Assembly: GCA_036377055.1 (NCBI GenBank)
Contig: DASUZD010000193.1
Span: 1-37,804, forward strand
Source of the DNA: DASUZD01 sp036377055
Lineage (GTDB): Bacteria; Actinomycetota; Thermoleophilia; Gaiellales; Gaiellaceae
Length of the DNA: 37,804 nt
Direction: 5' to 3'
Shown here piece by piece: positions 1 to 8,092 of this stretch (position 1 is the first letter of the stretch; the number at the start of each line of letters is the position of its first letter). A model generated the notes under the pieces. That model did not search any database, was not told where the DNA came from, and saw nothing but the letters and a program-made list of their open reading frames with translations. The position numbers and the translations under genes are program-made.

Positions 1-189
1 GGCCCAGCCGAACTTCCCGTCTCGGACGACCCGGAGCGTGACGACGACGTTCTCGATCAGGGTCGGCTGGTGCACCTCGGAGGCGGCGAAGCGCGCGAGG
101 CCGGAGAGCTCCGCGGCGACGACCGCCTCCGCCTCGTCGCCGGCCGCCGCGGCGAGCGCGCTCGCGGCGACATCGGCGGCGCGGCTCAC
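1..189 (-). CDS. pmbA: TldD/PmbA family protein, TldE/PmbA-like partner (partial)
   Basis: This is the first 63 codons of a minus-strand gene that runs off the left edge. The GTG start overlaps the TGA of tldD (GTGA), so the two are translationally coupled. The N-terminal motif FAASEVHQPTLIEN closely resembles the PmbA/TldE signature (FANSEIHQ...), the region after the first helix in this family. TldD and TldE form a metal-dependent heteromeric protease that degrades unfolded or peptide substrates in the cytoplasm. The catalytic metal ligands belong to TldD; TldE is the non-catalytic partner. The assignment as TldE rather than a second TldD rests on its order after tldD and on the short visible segment. 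Confidence 0.8.
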   Translation of the reverse strand, partial: MSRAADVAASALAAAAGDEAEAVVAAELSGLARFAASEVHQPTLIENVVVTLRVVRDGKFGWA

Positions 190-1619
190 GACCGGACGCC
201 GATCTGCACGTCGCGGAATCGTCCCGGCGCAGCGCCGTGCGAGACGTGGGCGCTCTGGCCGGGCTGGCCCTTCCCACAGTTCGTCAGGCCGTAGAGCCGC
301 CACTCGTGCCGGCCGGCGACCGCGTCGAGGGAGCCCCAGAAGACGGGCGTGATGCCCGTGTACGTCGCGTCCCGCAGCATCCGTCCGAGCTGGCCGCCCT
401 TGATCTCCCAGGCGATCTGCGTCCCGAACTGGAAGTTGAGCCGCTTGTCGTCGATCGACCAGCTCTTGTTCGTCTCGAGGTAGACGCCGTCGTCGACGCC
501 CGCGACGAGCTCGTCGAGCGACCCTTCACCCGGCTCGAGATGGAGGTTCGACATCCGGATGAGCGGCATCCGGCTCCAGCCGTCCGCGCGCATCGACCCG
601 CCGCGGCCCGCTCCGACGCGTGCAGACGTCTCGCGCGACGTGAGGAAGCCGCGCAGGACGCCGCCTTCGACGATCGGCTGCCGGTCGGCCGCGACGCCCT
701 CGTCGTCGAACGCGAACGTGCCGAGCCCGGTCGGCGTCGTCGCGTCGGCGGTCACCGCCATGTGGTCGGATCCGTAGCGCAGCGAGCCGAGGTCCTCGGG
801 CCTGAGGAAGCTCGTCCCCGCGTACGCGGCCTCCGTGCCGTAGACGCGGTCGAGCTCGGTCGGGTGGCCGACGGACTCGTGCACCTGGAGCGCGAGCTGC
901 TCGGAGTCGAGGACGACGGTGGTCACCGCGGCCGGGCACTCGTCGGCCCGCAGGAGCGCGGCGGCCTGCTCGCCGACCCGCGGCGCCTCGCGCTCGAGAG
1001 CGAGCCCCTCGACGTACTCCCAGCCCGCTTGGGCGCTCGAGCCGCTGTGCGCGCTCGGATAGCTCCGGATCTGGAGCATCCCGTCGCGCGCGGCGAGCGC
1101 GTCGATCCCGCCGCCGCACTCGACGAGCTCCTGCTCGACGTCGCTCCCGTCCGACGAGACGAAGAACTTGTGCTCGCGCTGCGCGCGCACGAACGCCTGC
1201 GTCACCTTCACGTCCGGATGCGCGAGCGCCTGCTCCGCCCGCAGGCAGTGGTCGACCTTCTCCGAGAGGCTGACCGCAAAAGGATCCTGCTCGATCGGTG
1301 TCCGGTAGACGCCGCTTCGCGCCTCGACCGGCGCGAGCCTGCGCTCGTGCGCCCCGGCGGCCGCCTTCGCGAAGCCGGTCGCGCGAGCCGCCGCGCTGCG
1401 CGCGCCCGCGTCCGAGAGCCGCCGGTCGCACGCGAACCCCCACGCGCCGCCGACGAGCACGCGGACGCCGATCCCGTCGCTGTCGGCGTCGCGGAGGTTC
1501 TCGACGCGGCCGTTCTTCGTCGACACGACCTGGCTGCGCCGAAGCACCACGCGCGCGTCAGCGTAGGAGGCCCCGGCCGCCAGCGCCGCTTCGACGGCCA
1601 TCGTGCACACGTCCCGCAC
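186..1619 (-). CDS. tldD: TldD family metalloprotease
   Basis: A 477-aa protein of the TldD/PmbA family (usual length about 460-480 aa). The N-terminal helix and GASYADARVV match the family start, VHESVGHPTELDRVYG contains the HExxxH-type zinc site (HESVGH), and the C-terminal G.ITPVFWGSLDAV segment followed by TNCGKGQPGQ is typical. TldD is the catalytic subunit of the TldD/TldE complex. I chose the GTG at 1619 because a possible -10 (TATTGT, minus strand 1632-1627) ends 7 nt upstream, as in leaderless actinobacterial genes. ATG at 1601 is the alternative. The stop overlaps the next gene's GTG, forming a two-gene operon with the partner at 1-189. Confidence 0.93.
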   Translation of the reverse strand: MRDVCTMAVEAALAAGASYADARVVLRRSQVVSTKNGRVENLRDADSDGIGVRVLVGGAWGFACDRRLSDAGARSAAARATGFAKAAAGAHERRLAPVEARSGVYRTPIEQDPFAVSLSEKVDHCLRAEQALAHPDVKVTQAFVRAQREHKFFVSSDGSDVEQELVECGGGIDALAARDGMLQIRSYPSAHSGSSAQAGWEYVEGLALEREAPRVGEQAAALLRADECPAAVTTVVLDSEQLALQVHESVGHPTELDRVYGTEAAYAGTSFLRPEDLGSLRYGSDHMAVTADATTPTGLGTFAFDDEGVAADRQPIVEGGVLRGFLTSRETSARVGAGRGGSMRADGWSRMPLIRMSNLHLEPGEGSLDELVAGVDDGVYLETNKSWSIDDKRLNFQFGTQIAWEIKGGQLGRMLRDATYTGITPVFWGSLDAVAGRHEWRLYGLTNCGKGQPGQSAHVSHGAAPGRFRDVQIGVRS

Positions 1620-1681
1620 TCGGGGGACAATATTCGAAGTGATGCCTGGCGTGGCCTCGCGTCGACCGAAAAGACCATCGC

Positions 1682-1687
1682 TAGAAT
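1682..1687 (+). promoter_or_regulatory. putative -10 element of tRNA-Leu
   Basis: TAGAAT lies 12 bp upstream of the mature tRNA 5' end, so transcription would start about 6 nt before the tRNA. No convincing -35 was found at 17 bp. The assignment is inferred from position and the -10 match only. Confidence 0.4.
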
Positions 1688-1699
1688 GCCGACGCCCTC

Positions 1700-1784
<85 letters not shown>

Positions 1785-1787
1785 CTG

Positions 1788-1839
1788 CCGACCGAAGTCC
1801 GCCCCGCCCTCTCGGGCGGGGCATGACGACTTCGGTCGG
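1788..1839 (+). terminator. long hairpin after tRNA-Leu
   Basis: Nested inverted repeat. Outer arms CCGACCGAAGTC (1788-1799) and GACTTCGGTCGG (1828-1839) and inner arms GCCCCGCCC (1801-1809) and GGGCGGGGC (1814-1822) close on a TCTC loop. It starts 3 nt after the tRNA. There is no U-tract, as is common for high-GC actinobacterial terminators. Confidence 0.7.
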
Positions 1840-1857
1840 ATCTAAGAGCGTTCGTGA

Positions 1858-1884
1858 GCGAGGCCGGGCTAAGCCCGGCCTCGC
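1858..1884. terminator. bidirectional hairpin between convergent units
   Basis: A perfect 12-bp stem, GCGAGGCCGGGC/GCCCGGCCTCGC, with a 3-nt TAA loop. It lies between the plus-strand tRNA unit and the stop of the minus-strand secreted-protein gene 10 bp away, so it can end both transcripts. Confidence 0.65.
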
Positions 1885-1893
1885 GGCGTCAAG

Positions 1894-2517
1894 TTAGAGA
1901 TTGATCCAGGGATCTACGTAGACGTCGTCTATTCGCCAGGCGCCCGTGTTGTCGCTCGGCGTGAAGGTGAACTGGACGCTGTTCGTTCCGAGGGGCGCGC
2001 TCAGCGTGCCGAGCATGATCGGCGAGGGTTGCCACGCCGAGCCGGCCGAGACCGTGCCGCCGTCGAGGACTCCGAGGATCCCCGTCAGCCCGCGGAAGAC
2101 CACCTTCACGCGAAGCTTCGATGAGCTCGAGCCGCCGTTGGCCGCGAAGAAGCGGAACGTCGGCCGCGTCAGGTTGACGCAGAACTGGGGCGTCGTCGCC
2201 GACGAGCCCGAGGGGATCGAGAGCGAGCGGCTCTCACCCGCCGCGTGCGCGTAGAAGGTCTCGTTCCCCGGCACGACGCGCGCGCTGCCGGCGAGAGTCC
2301 AGCCGGTCGCGCCACCTTCGAAGGACCCGCCCTGCATCAGCGAGTACGACGCCAGGTCGAGCCACCGCGTAAACGGGTGCTGCGCCGGCGGGTAGTTGCA
2401 CCCCGAGCCCGGGAGCAGACCCGCGTTCGCCGCCGGCGCAGCGGGGACCAGCGCGCCAAGCACGAAGATCGCGGCGAGCGCAACTCGCCAACGCCGCATC
2501 GAGATCTGAGCCGCCAC
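1894..2517 (-). CDS. secreted jelly-roll-like protein of unknown function
   Basis: A 207-aa protein with a charged start, a hydrophobic core (VALAAIFVLGALVPAAPAA) and an Ala-rich cleavage region, i.e. a Sec signal peptide. The mature part has the beta-sandwich pattern FEGGATGWTLAGSARVV ... WRIDDVYVDPW, which resembles carbohydrate-binding jelly-roll modules; no catalytic motif is recognised. The two mature cysteines (GCNYPP and FCVNL) could form a disulfide. The GTG at 2517 is preferred because AAGGAGG lies 4 nt upstream. The ATG at 2499 would give a shorter n-region but has no Shine-Dalgarno sequence. It is monocistronic, divergent from the HD-GYP gene across a 169-bp gap. Role unknown; surface binding is a guess. 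Confidence 0.75.
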   Translation of the reverse strand: MAAQISMRRWRVALAAIFVLGALVPAAPAANAGLLPGSGCNYPPAQHPFTRWLDLASYSLMQGGSFEGGATGWTLAGSARVVPGNETFYAHAAGESRSLSIPSGSSATTPQFCVNLTRPTFRFFAANGGSSSSKLRVKVVFRGLTGILGVLDGGTVSAGSAWQPSPIMLGTLSAPLGTNSVQFTFTPSDNTGAWRIDDVYVDPWINL

Positions 2518-2686
2518 AGATCCTCCTTCACCCCTCTCCAGTTCGCGACGCCCGAGCGCCGCCCGCCGACTCAGGATTCAGGCGGCGAGCGTCTCGCTCA
2601 ATCACCCGGGCGGGTGGTTCCGCGGCTCTCGCGGTCACTCGAACGGGGGGTCCGGGCCTGCCGCGCGATCAAGCGGCCCATTTGCG

Positions 2687-4018
2687 GTGCCGACAACGCA
2701 GCTCATGACGACCGCGGCGGCGAGGGCCACGCTCGAGCGCGAGGAGACGACCCACGTCGAGGCCGCGCGCGCCCGCCGCTTCAGCGGCCTCGGCGACCGA
2801 GACCTACGGGCGTCGCTCCTCCTCGGCGGCGCGTTTCTCGTAACGGCGATCGCGCTCGCCGTGCTGCTGCCCGCGCACGTCCACCCGTCGATCTTCGAGG
2901 TGCTGGCGCTGACCGTCGCCTACGCCTTGCTCGCCCGCGTCGAGTTCGAGGTCGGCCCAGGCGCGTCGCCGCCGACGCAGCTCGTCTTCGTCCCGATGCT
3001 CTTCACGATCCCGCTCGGGCTCGTGCCGCTCTGCGTCGCATGCGGAATCGCGCTGCGGACGGCGCCGGACTGGCGCAGGGCGCGCGTCCAGCTCGAGCGC
3101 CTGCCGCTCCAGCTCGTCAGCTCGTGGCACGCGGTCGGCCCGGTCGCGCTGCTCGCGGTCGCCGGCCAGCTGCCGTTCGCGTGGTCGCGCTGGCCGGTCT
3201 ACATCGCCGCGCTCGGCGCGCAGTTCGCGCTCGACTACGGCAGCGCGGCGACGAGGCAGTGGCTCGCCCTCGGCGTCCGGCCCCGGGCGCAGCTCCGCTT
3301 CATGGCGACCGTCTACCTGGTCGACGCGGCGCTCGCGCCGGTCGGGCTCCTGCTCGCGGCGACCGGCCGCGCGTGGGCGCCGCTGCTCGTGCTGCCGCTC
3401 GTCGCGCTTCTCTCCGTCTTCGCCCGCGAGCGCCAGGTCCGGATCGACCACGCGCTCGAGCTGAGCCACGCATATCGCGGCACGGCGCTCCTCCTCGGCG
3501 ACGTGGTCGAGGCGGACGACGCCTACACCGGCTGCCACAGCCGCGACGTGGTCGACCTCGTCCTGGCGGTTTCGGACGAGCTCCGGCTCTCGCCGCCCGA
3601 GCGCAGGAGCGCCGAGTTCGCGGCGCTCTTGCACGACGTGGGGAAGGTCAGGATTCCGGGCGAGATCATCAACAAGCCAGGCCCGCTGACGCCCGAGGAG
3701 CGCGCCGTCATCGAGACCCACACGATCGAGGGCCAGCGGATGCTCGAGCGCGTCGGCGGCCTCCTCGGCGAGGTCGGCCTCATCGTGCGCTCCTGCCACG
3801 AGCACGTGGACGGCGCGGGCTACCCGGACGGGCTGGCCGGCGACCAGATCCCGCTGATCGCGCGCATCGTCTGCTGTTGCGACGCCTACAGCGCCATGAC
3901 GACCGACCGCCCGTACCGCATGGCACGGTCGCGCGAGGCCGCCCTCCAAGAACTCCGCCTCTGCTCCGGGACGCAGTTCGACCCGCTCATCGTGGAGGCG
4001 CTCGCGCGGGTGATTTGA
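2687..4018 (+). CDS. membrane-anchored HD-GYP domain phosphodiesterase
   Basis: A 443-aa protein. The N-terminal half has about six to eight hydrophobic helices from residue 40 to 240, forming a membrane sensor region of no named family. The C-terminal HD-GYP domain shows LLHDVGKVRIP (HD motif), HTIEGQRML, SCHEHVDGAGYPDG (GYP motif) and CDAYSAMTTDRPYR. Such domains hydrolyse c-di-GMP or related cyclic dinucleotides, or act as degenerate receptors; the metal ligands look intact. No GGDEF domain is present. Start choice is uncertain: GTG at 2687 or ATG at 2705, neither with a clear RBS. The stop codon lies inside the putative lexA -35 hexamer. Confidence 0.88.
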   Translation: MPTTQLMTTAAARATLEREETTHVEAARARRFSGLGDRDLRASLLLGGAFLVTAIALAVLLPAHVHPSIFEVLALTVAYALLARVEFEVGPGASPPTQLVFVPMLFTIPLGLVPLCVACGIALRTAPDWRRARVQLERLPLQLVSSWHAVGPVALLAVAGQLPFAWSRWPVYIAALGAQFALDYGSAATRQWLALGVRPRAQLRFMATVYLVDAALAPVGLLLAATGRAWAPLLVLPLVALLSVFARERQVRIDHALELSHAYRGTALLLGDVVEADDAYTGCHSRDVVDLVLAVSDELRLSPPERRSAEFAALLHDVGKVRIPGEIINKPGPLTPEERAVIETHTIEGQRMLERVGGLLGEVGLIVRSCHEHVDGAGYPDGLAGDQIPLIARIVCCCDAYSAMTTDRPYRMARSREAALQELRLCSGTQFDPLIVEALARVI

Positions 4019-4043
4019 CGTCGTCCGGAGGAGTCTCTACCCT
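4015..4043 (+). promoter_or_regulatory. lexA promoter (-35 TTGACG, -10 TACCCT)
   Basis: TTGACG at 4015-4020 and TACCCT at 4038-4043 are separated by exactly 17 bp. The predicted transcription start (about 4050) falls in the SOS box, so bound LexA would block initiation. The -35 overlaps the HD-GYP stop codon. Confidence 0.65.
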
Positions 4044-4048
4044 CTTCT

Positions 4049-4062
4049 CGAACACACGTTCG
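4049..4062. promoter_or_regulatory. SOS box (LexA operator) of lexA
   Basis: CGAACACACGTTCG is a perfect match to the Gram-positive/actinobacterial LexA operator CGAAC-N4-GTTCG, 24 bp before the lexA start codon. It implies autorepression. The same arms occur at 26191-26204. Confidence 0.93.
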
Positions 4063-4085
4063 GAATCTTCGACGAGGAGGCGACG

Positions 4086-4703
4086 GTGGATCTCACGGGG
4101 CGGCAGCAGGGAATCTGGGACTTCCTGGTCGGCTACGTGGACCAGCACGGCTACCCGCCGACGGTGCGGGAGATCGGCGAGGCCGTCGGACTCGCCTCGC
4201 CCTCGACGGTGCACGCGCACCTGGCGAACCTCGAGCGGGCCGGCCTGCTCCGGCGCGACCCGACGAAGCCTCGCGCGCTGGAGCTGACCGGCCGGACGCG
4301 CGAGGCGCCGGCGACTCCCGCTACCGAGCTCCGGCTGCCGCTCGTCGGCGACATCGCAGCCGGCGGTCCGCTCCTCGCGGAGCAGAACATCGAGGACTAC
4401 GTCGGGGTTCCGGAGACGTTGCGCGGCGACTTCCTGGTTCGCGTGAAGGGCGACTCGATGGTGAACGCCGGCATCCTCGACGGCGACATCGTCGTCGTGC
4501 AGCGCACCCAGGACGCGCGGAACGGCGAGATCGTGGTCGCGCTCGCTGGCGACGACGAGTCCGCCGACGAGGCGACCGTCAAGACGTTCTACCGTGAGAA
4601 CGGCCGCGTACGGCTCCAGCCGGAGAACGACGCGCTCGAGCCGATCTACGCGTCCCACGTGCAGATCCTCGGCCGCGTGACGGGAGTCTTCAGGACGCTC
4701 TGA
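4086..4703 (+). CDS. lexA: LexA repressor, SOS regulator
   Basis: A 205-aa protein of typical LexA length. Residues 1-65 form the winged-helix DNA-binding domain (GYPPTVREIGEAVGLASPST). The self-cleavage bond is Ala92-Gly93 in GDIAAGGPLL. Catalytic Ser124 is in KGDSMVNAGI and the general base Lys166 is in EATVKTFYREN, so RecA-stimulated autocleavage should work. The GTG start has GAGGAGG 5 nt upstream. Its own SOS box and promoter precede it. Its TGA overlaps the ATG of the zinc-ribbon gene (TGATG), which is therefore co-expressed. The DEDDh/GIY-YIG nuclease at 24446-26176 carries an equally perfect box and is a likely target. Confidence 0.97.
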   Translation: MDLTGRQQGIWDFLVGYVDQHGYPPTVREIGEAVGLASPSTVHAHLANLERAGLLRRDPTKPRALELTGRTREAPATPATELRLPLVGDIAAGGPLLAEQNIEDYVGVPETLRGDFLVRVKGDSMVNAGILDGDIVVVQRTQDARNGEIVVALAGDDESADEATVKTFYRENGRVRLQPENDALEPIYASHVQILGRVTGVFRTL

Positions 4704-4888
4704 TGGGTGTCACGGCCTTCCACCGGACGCTCGAGCAGGAGCTCACCGCGCTCGCCCGCGGCGTCAGCCTCGAGTGCCTCATCTGCGGCGAGTTCGTGCT
4801 CCACGAGGGCTACTCGATCAGGTGCCCGGAGTGCGGCGCCGTGCTTCGCGGCAGGGTCGAATCGAGCCGAACGCAGCTAGACTTGGGC

Positions 4889-4903
<15 letters not shown>
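4703..4903 (+). CDS. small zinc-ribbon protein coupled to lexA
   Basis: A 66-aa protein with two CxxC knuckles, LECLICGEF and IRCPECGAV, 18 residues apart: a rubredoxin-like/zinc-ribbon fold probably binding one Zn. The ATG overlaps the lexA stop, so translation is coupled and expression should be SOS-inducible. There is no catalytic motif. The last 12-15 bases lie inside the 5' end of RNase P RNA, and the stop TGA is in rnpB's conserved 5' region. Such short ribbons after lexA may bind nucleic acid or partner proteins; function unknown. Confidence 0.72.
4878..4883 (+). promoter_or_regulatory. putative -10 element of rnpB
   Basis: TAGACT lies 6-8 nt before the predicted RNase P RNA 5' end and inside the coding sequence of the zinc-ribbon gene. 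The -35 is weak. The same TAGACT hexamer precedes the NlpC/P60 gene at 26661. Confidence 0.5.
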
Positions 4904-5238
<335 letters not shown>

Positions 5239-5240
5239 GG

Positions 5241-5270
5241 AAACTCCCGCAAATGCGGGAGTTTCTATTT
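5241..5270 (+). terminator. rho-independent terminator of rnpB
   Basis: A 10-bp perfect stem AAACTCCCGC/GCGGGAGTTT with an AAAT loop, followed by CTATTT. It starts 6 nt after the RNase P P1 stem. Confidence 0.9.
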
Positions 5271-5306
5271 CGGCATGGGGCGGCGCAGTCGAGGTAGGGT
5301 GGTTTT

Positions 5307-6170
5307 GTGCCCCTGACCACGGGGTCCAGCGCGACGCCGGCCGCGGAAGACGGCGAAGCGCTTGCCGACGAACCGGCTCGCAGCCGAGCACTCGGCTCGC
5401 GCACGCGAGTCGCGCTCGCGGCCGCGCTCGTGACCGGCGTCGTGGTGGGCGGGATCGTCCTCGCGACGCGCGACTCGCCGGCGACGCTCGACGCGGGACA
5501 GGTCAGGACGATCGCCTCCGGCGTCGCCGCGAACGCGATCGAGGATCAGCGGGACGCACCTCCGACCTCCGCCGTCGTGTACCAGCGGATCCTGCCGTCG
5601 CTCGTGGCCGTCGAGGCGAAGAGTCCCTCGACGAAGAAAGGCGAGAGCGCGCTCGGCGCCGGGGTGATCGTGAACGCAGGAGGCTCGATCCTCACCGCCT
5701 TCCACGTCGTCGACGGAGCGACAAGGATCCGGGTCTCCTTCGCCGACGGCACCAGATCCAACGCCGAGATCGCGACGGCGGATCCCGAGAACGACATCGC
5801 AGTTCTCACGGCCGAGCGCTCGCCGGAGCTCATCGTCCCGGCGGTGCTCGGCGGCGGGCCGCATGTCGGCGACGAGGCGTACGCGGTCGGGCACCCGTTC
5901 GGCTACATCGACTCGCTCACGTCCGGCGTCGTCTCCGGGCTCGACCGGACGGTGGAGGCGAACGACGGCAAGACGTTGCACGGCCTGATCCAGTTCGACG
6001 CGGCCGTCAACCCCGGCAACTCGGGAGGGCCGCTGCTCAACCGCGGCGGACAGGTGATCGGGATCGTCACCGCTCTTTCGAACCCGTCGCGTAGCGCTTA
6101 CTTCATCGGCATCAGCTTCGCCGTCCCGATCGCCACCGCGGGCGGCGCCGCGAACGCACCATCGAAATGA
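5307..6170 (+). CDS. S1C trypsin-like serine protease (HtrA/DegP-like, no PDZ)
   Basis: A 287-aa protein. After a 30-residue cytoplasmic stretch comes one membrane anchor (VALAAALVTGVVVGGIVLA, about 33-51), then a trypsin-like domain facing outward. The catalytic triad is His133 (TAFHVVDG), Asp163 (ENDIAVL) and Ser239 (NPGNSGGPLL). The chain ends just after the protease fold, so the PDZ domain usual in HtrA is absent; in PDZ-less members substrate choice must rely on other contacts. The GTG start follows a purine-rich GAGGTAGGGTGG. The moxR gene starts 10 bp downstream, so it probably leads the MoxR/Bat-like operon and may act in the same envelope-quality pathway. Confidence 0.9.
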   Translation: MPLTTGSSATPAAEDGEALADEPARSRALGSRTRVALAAALVTGVVVGGIVLATRDSPATLDAGQVRTIASGVAANAIEDQRDAPPTSAVVYQRILPSLVAVEAKSPSTKKGESALGAGVIVNAGGSILTAFHVVDGATRIRVSFADGTRSNAEIATADPENDIAVLTAERSPELIVPAVLGGGPHVGDEAYAVGHPFGYIDSLTSGVVSGLDRTVEANDGKTLHGLIQFDAAVNPGNSGGPLLNRGGQVIGIVTALSNPSRSAYFIGISFAVPIATAGGAANAPSK

Positions 6171-6180
6171 AACGAGGAGC

Positions 6181-7179
6181 ATGAATCAGCACGCCACACT
6201 GGATGCGTCGCTCGAGCAGGTGCTCTACGAGGTCAAGCGGGTGATCGTCGGCCAGGACGCCCTGCTCGAGCGGATGCTCGTCGCACTCCTCGCGCGGGGC
6301 CACCTCCTCGTCGAGGGCGTCCCCGGCCTCGCCAAGACAATGGCCGTGAAGACTCTGGCCCAGGCGGTCGGCGGCGAGTTCCAGCGCATCCAGTTCACGC
6401 CGGACCTCGTTCCGGCCGACATCGTCGGCACACGGGTCTTCAACCAGAAGCTCGGAGAGTTCCAGGTCTCGATGGGGCCGGTCGTAGCGAACTTCGTCCT
6501 CGCAGACGAGATCAACCGGGCGCCCGCGAAGGTCCAGAGCGCGCTCCTCGAGGCGATGCAGGAGCGACAGGTCACGATCGGCCGGGAGACGCATCGCCTG
6601 CCCGATCCCTTCCTCGTCATGGCGACCCAGAACCCGATCGAATCGGAGGGGACGTACCCGCTCCCGGAGGCGCAGGTCGACCGGTTCATGCTCAAGGTGC
6701 TCGTCGACTATCCGACGACGACGGAGGAGTTCGTCATCGTCGAGCGCATCGCGGCGGGGCAGGACTCGGCGGGGCGGGCGCTCGACGCCGAGCAGTTGGT
6801 CGGCCTCCAGCGGGCGGCCGACGCGGTGTTCGTCGATCCCGCGCTCACCGAATATGCAGTGAAGCTCTCCAACGCGACGCGGGACGTCTCCGCGGTCGGG
6901 CTCCCGGAGCTGGCTCGCTTCATCACGTTCGGCGCGAGCCCGCGCGCGTCGATCAACATGATCCTCGCGAGCCGCGCGCTCGCGCTCGTGCGCGGTCGCG
7001 AGTACGCGCTGCCCCAGGACCTCCAGGAGATCGCCCACGACATCCTGCGCCACCGGATCGTGCTCTCGTACGAGGCCCTCGCCGACGGCGTCAGCGCCGA
7101 CGACATCATCGACCGCATCCTCGCGGCCGTGCCCGTCCCGGAGCTCGCGCTCAGGGAGCGGATGACCCGCGGCGCCTAG
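6181..7179 (+). CDS. MoxR-family AAA+ ATPase
   Basis: A 332-aa AAA+ protein of full family length. Walker A is GVPGLAKT (46-53) and Walker B FVLADE (105-110). The sensor-1 region (MATQNPIESEGTYPLPEAQ) and the arginine-containing DRFM helix are characteristic of MoxR/RavA-type chaperones. These ATPases work with VWA-domain proteins in metal insertion or assembly of envelope complexes. The ATG start follows GAGGAG. It is the first of four genes in the conserved order MoxR, DUF58, VWA, VWA. Confidence 0.96.
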   Translation: MNQHATLDASLEQVLYEVKRVIVGQDALLERMLVALLARGHLLVEGVPGLAKTMAVKTLAQAVGGEFQRIQFTPDLVPADIVGTRVFNQKLGEFQVSMGPVVANFVLADEINRAPAKVQSALLEAMQERQVTIGRETHRLPDPFLVMATQNPIESEGTYPLPEAQVDRFMLKVLVDYPTTTEEFVIVERIAAGQDSAGRALDAEQLVGLQRAADAVFVDPALTEYAVKLSNATRDVSAVGLPELARFITFGASPRASINMILASRALALVRGREYALPQDLQEIAHDILRHRIVLSYEALADGVSADDIIDRILAAVPVPELALRERMTRGA

Positions 7180-7189
7180 CGAGCAACGC

Positions 7190-8092
7190 ATGGAGCCCAG
7201 CCACACCCTCGGCGCCGAGACCCCCGAGCAGCTCCTCCTCCGCCTCGAGTGGCGCGTGCTCCGCCGGCTCGACGGCTTGCTCCAGTGGAACCACCGCACC
7301 GCGCACCGCGGGGTCGGCACCGACTTCCTCGACCTTCGCGAGTACGAGCCGGGCGACGACGTCCGGCACATCGACTGGAACGTCACGGCACGGATGGACA
7401 CGCCGTTCGTCAGGCAGTACCACGAGGATCGAGAGCTCACCGAGTGGCTCCTCCTCGACCGGTCTCCGTCGATGGGGTTCGGCCCAATCGAGCGGCCGAA
7501 GGAGCTCGTGGTGAGGGAGCTCGCGACGGCGCTGGCGCGCCTGCTCACCCGCGACGGCAACCGACTGGGCGCGATCCTCTTCGACAACGAGATCGAGGAG
7601 ACGCTCCCGCCGCGGACCGGTCGGAACCAGGTTCTCGCCCTCGCCCGGAGCCTCTCTCGCGCACCGAGGACGAACGGGGCCGTCACCGATCTGACGGGCC
7701 TGCTGGAGCATGCGCACCGCACGATCAGGCGGCGGTCGTTGCTCGTCCTCGTCTCGGACTTCATCACCGTGCCCGGGTGGGAGCGTCCTCTGCTGAGGCT
7801 GAACGAACGGCACGAGGTCGTCGCGATCCGCGTGCTCGACCCTCGTGAGTACGAGCTTCCCGACGCCGGCGTGATCGTCGTCGAGGACGCGGAGACCGGA
7901 GAGCAGCTCGTGCTGGACTCGAGCGACTCCGACTTCCGTCGCCGTCTTCGTGAGGCCGGCGAGCACCGCGAGGCGGAGCTCCGCGCGCTGACCCTTCGTG
8001 CCGGAGTCGACATCTGCGAGGTGTCGACGGTGGACGACCTCGTCCGCGCGCTCGTGCGGATCGTCGAGTCGCGGAAGTGGCGGCGCCGCTGA
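7190..8092 (+). CDS. DUF58 domain protein
   Basis: A 300-aa protein with the DUF58 signature around residues 40-80: FLDLREYEPGDDVRHIDW, then RQYHEDRELTEWLLLDRSPSM, where the DRSPSM stretch is a MIDAS-like DxSxS motif. The downstream part has a VWA-like alternation of strands and helices (LLVLVSDFITVPGWE). No transmembrane segment is seen, so it is probably cytoplasmic and links MoxR to the membrane VWA proteins. Its TGA overlaps the ATG of the next gene. Confidence 0.93.
   Translation: MEPSHTLGAETPEQLLLRLEWRVLRRLDGLLQWNHRTAHRGVGTDFLDLREYEPGDDVRHIDWNVTARMDTPFVRQYHEDRELTEWLLLDRSPSMGFGPIERPKELVVRELATALARLLTRDGNRLGAILFDNEIEETLPPRTGRNQVLALARSLSRAPRTNGAVTDLTGLLEHAHRTIRRRSLLVLVSDFITVPGWERPLLRLNERHEVVAIRVLDPREYELPDAGVIVVEDAETGEQLVLDSSDSDFRRRLREAGEHREAELRALTLRAGVDICEVSTVDDLVRALVRIVESRKWRRR

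Noticed and set aside
2245..4287. 680-codon plus-strand frame across the HD-GYP gene
   Set aside because: Arg/Pro/Ala-rich shadow of the HD-GYP frame; no recognisable domain.
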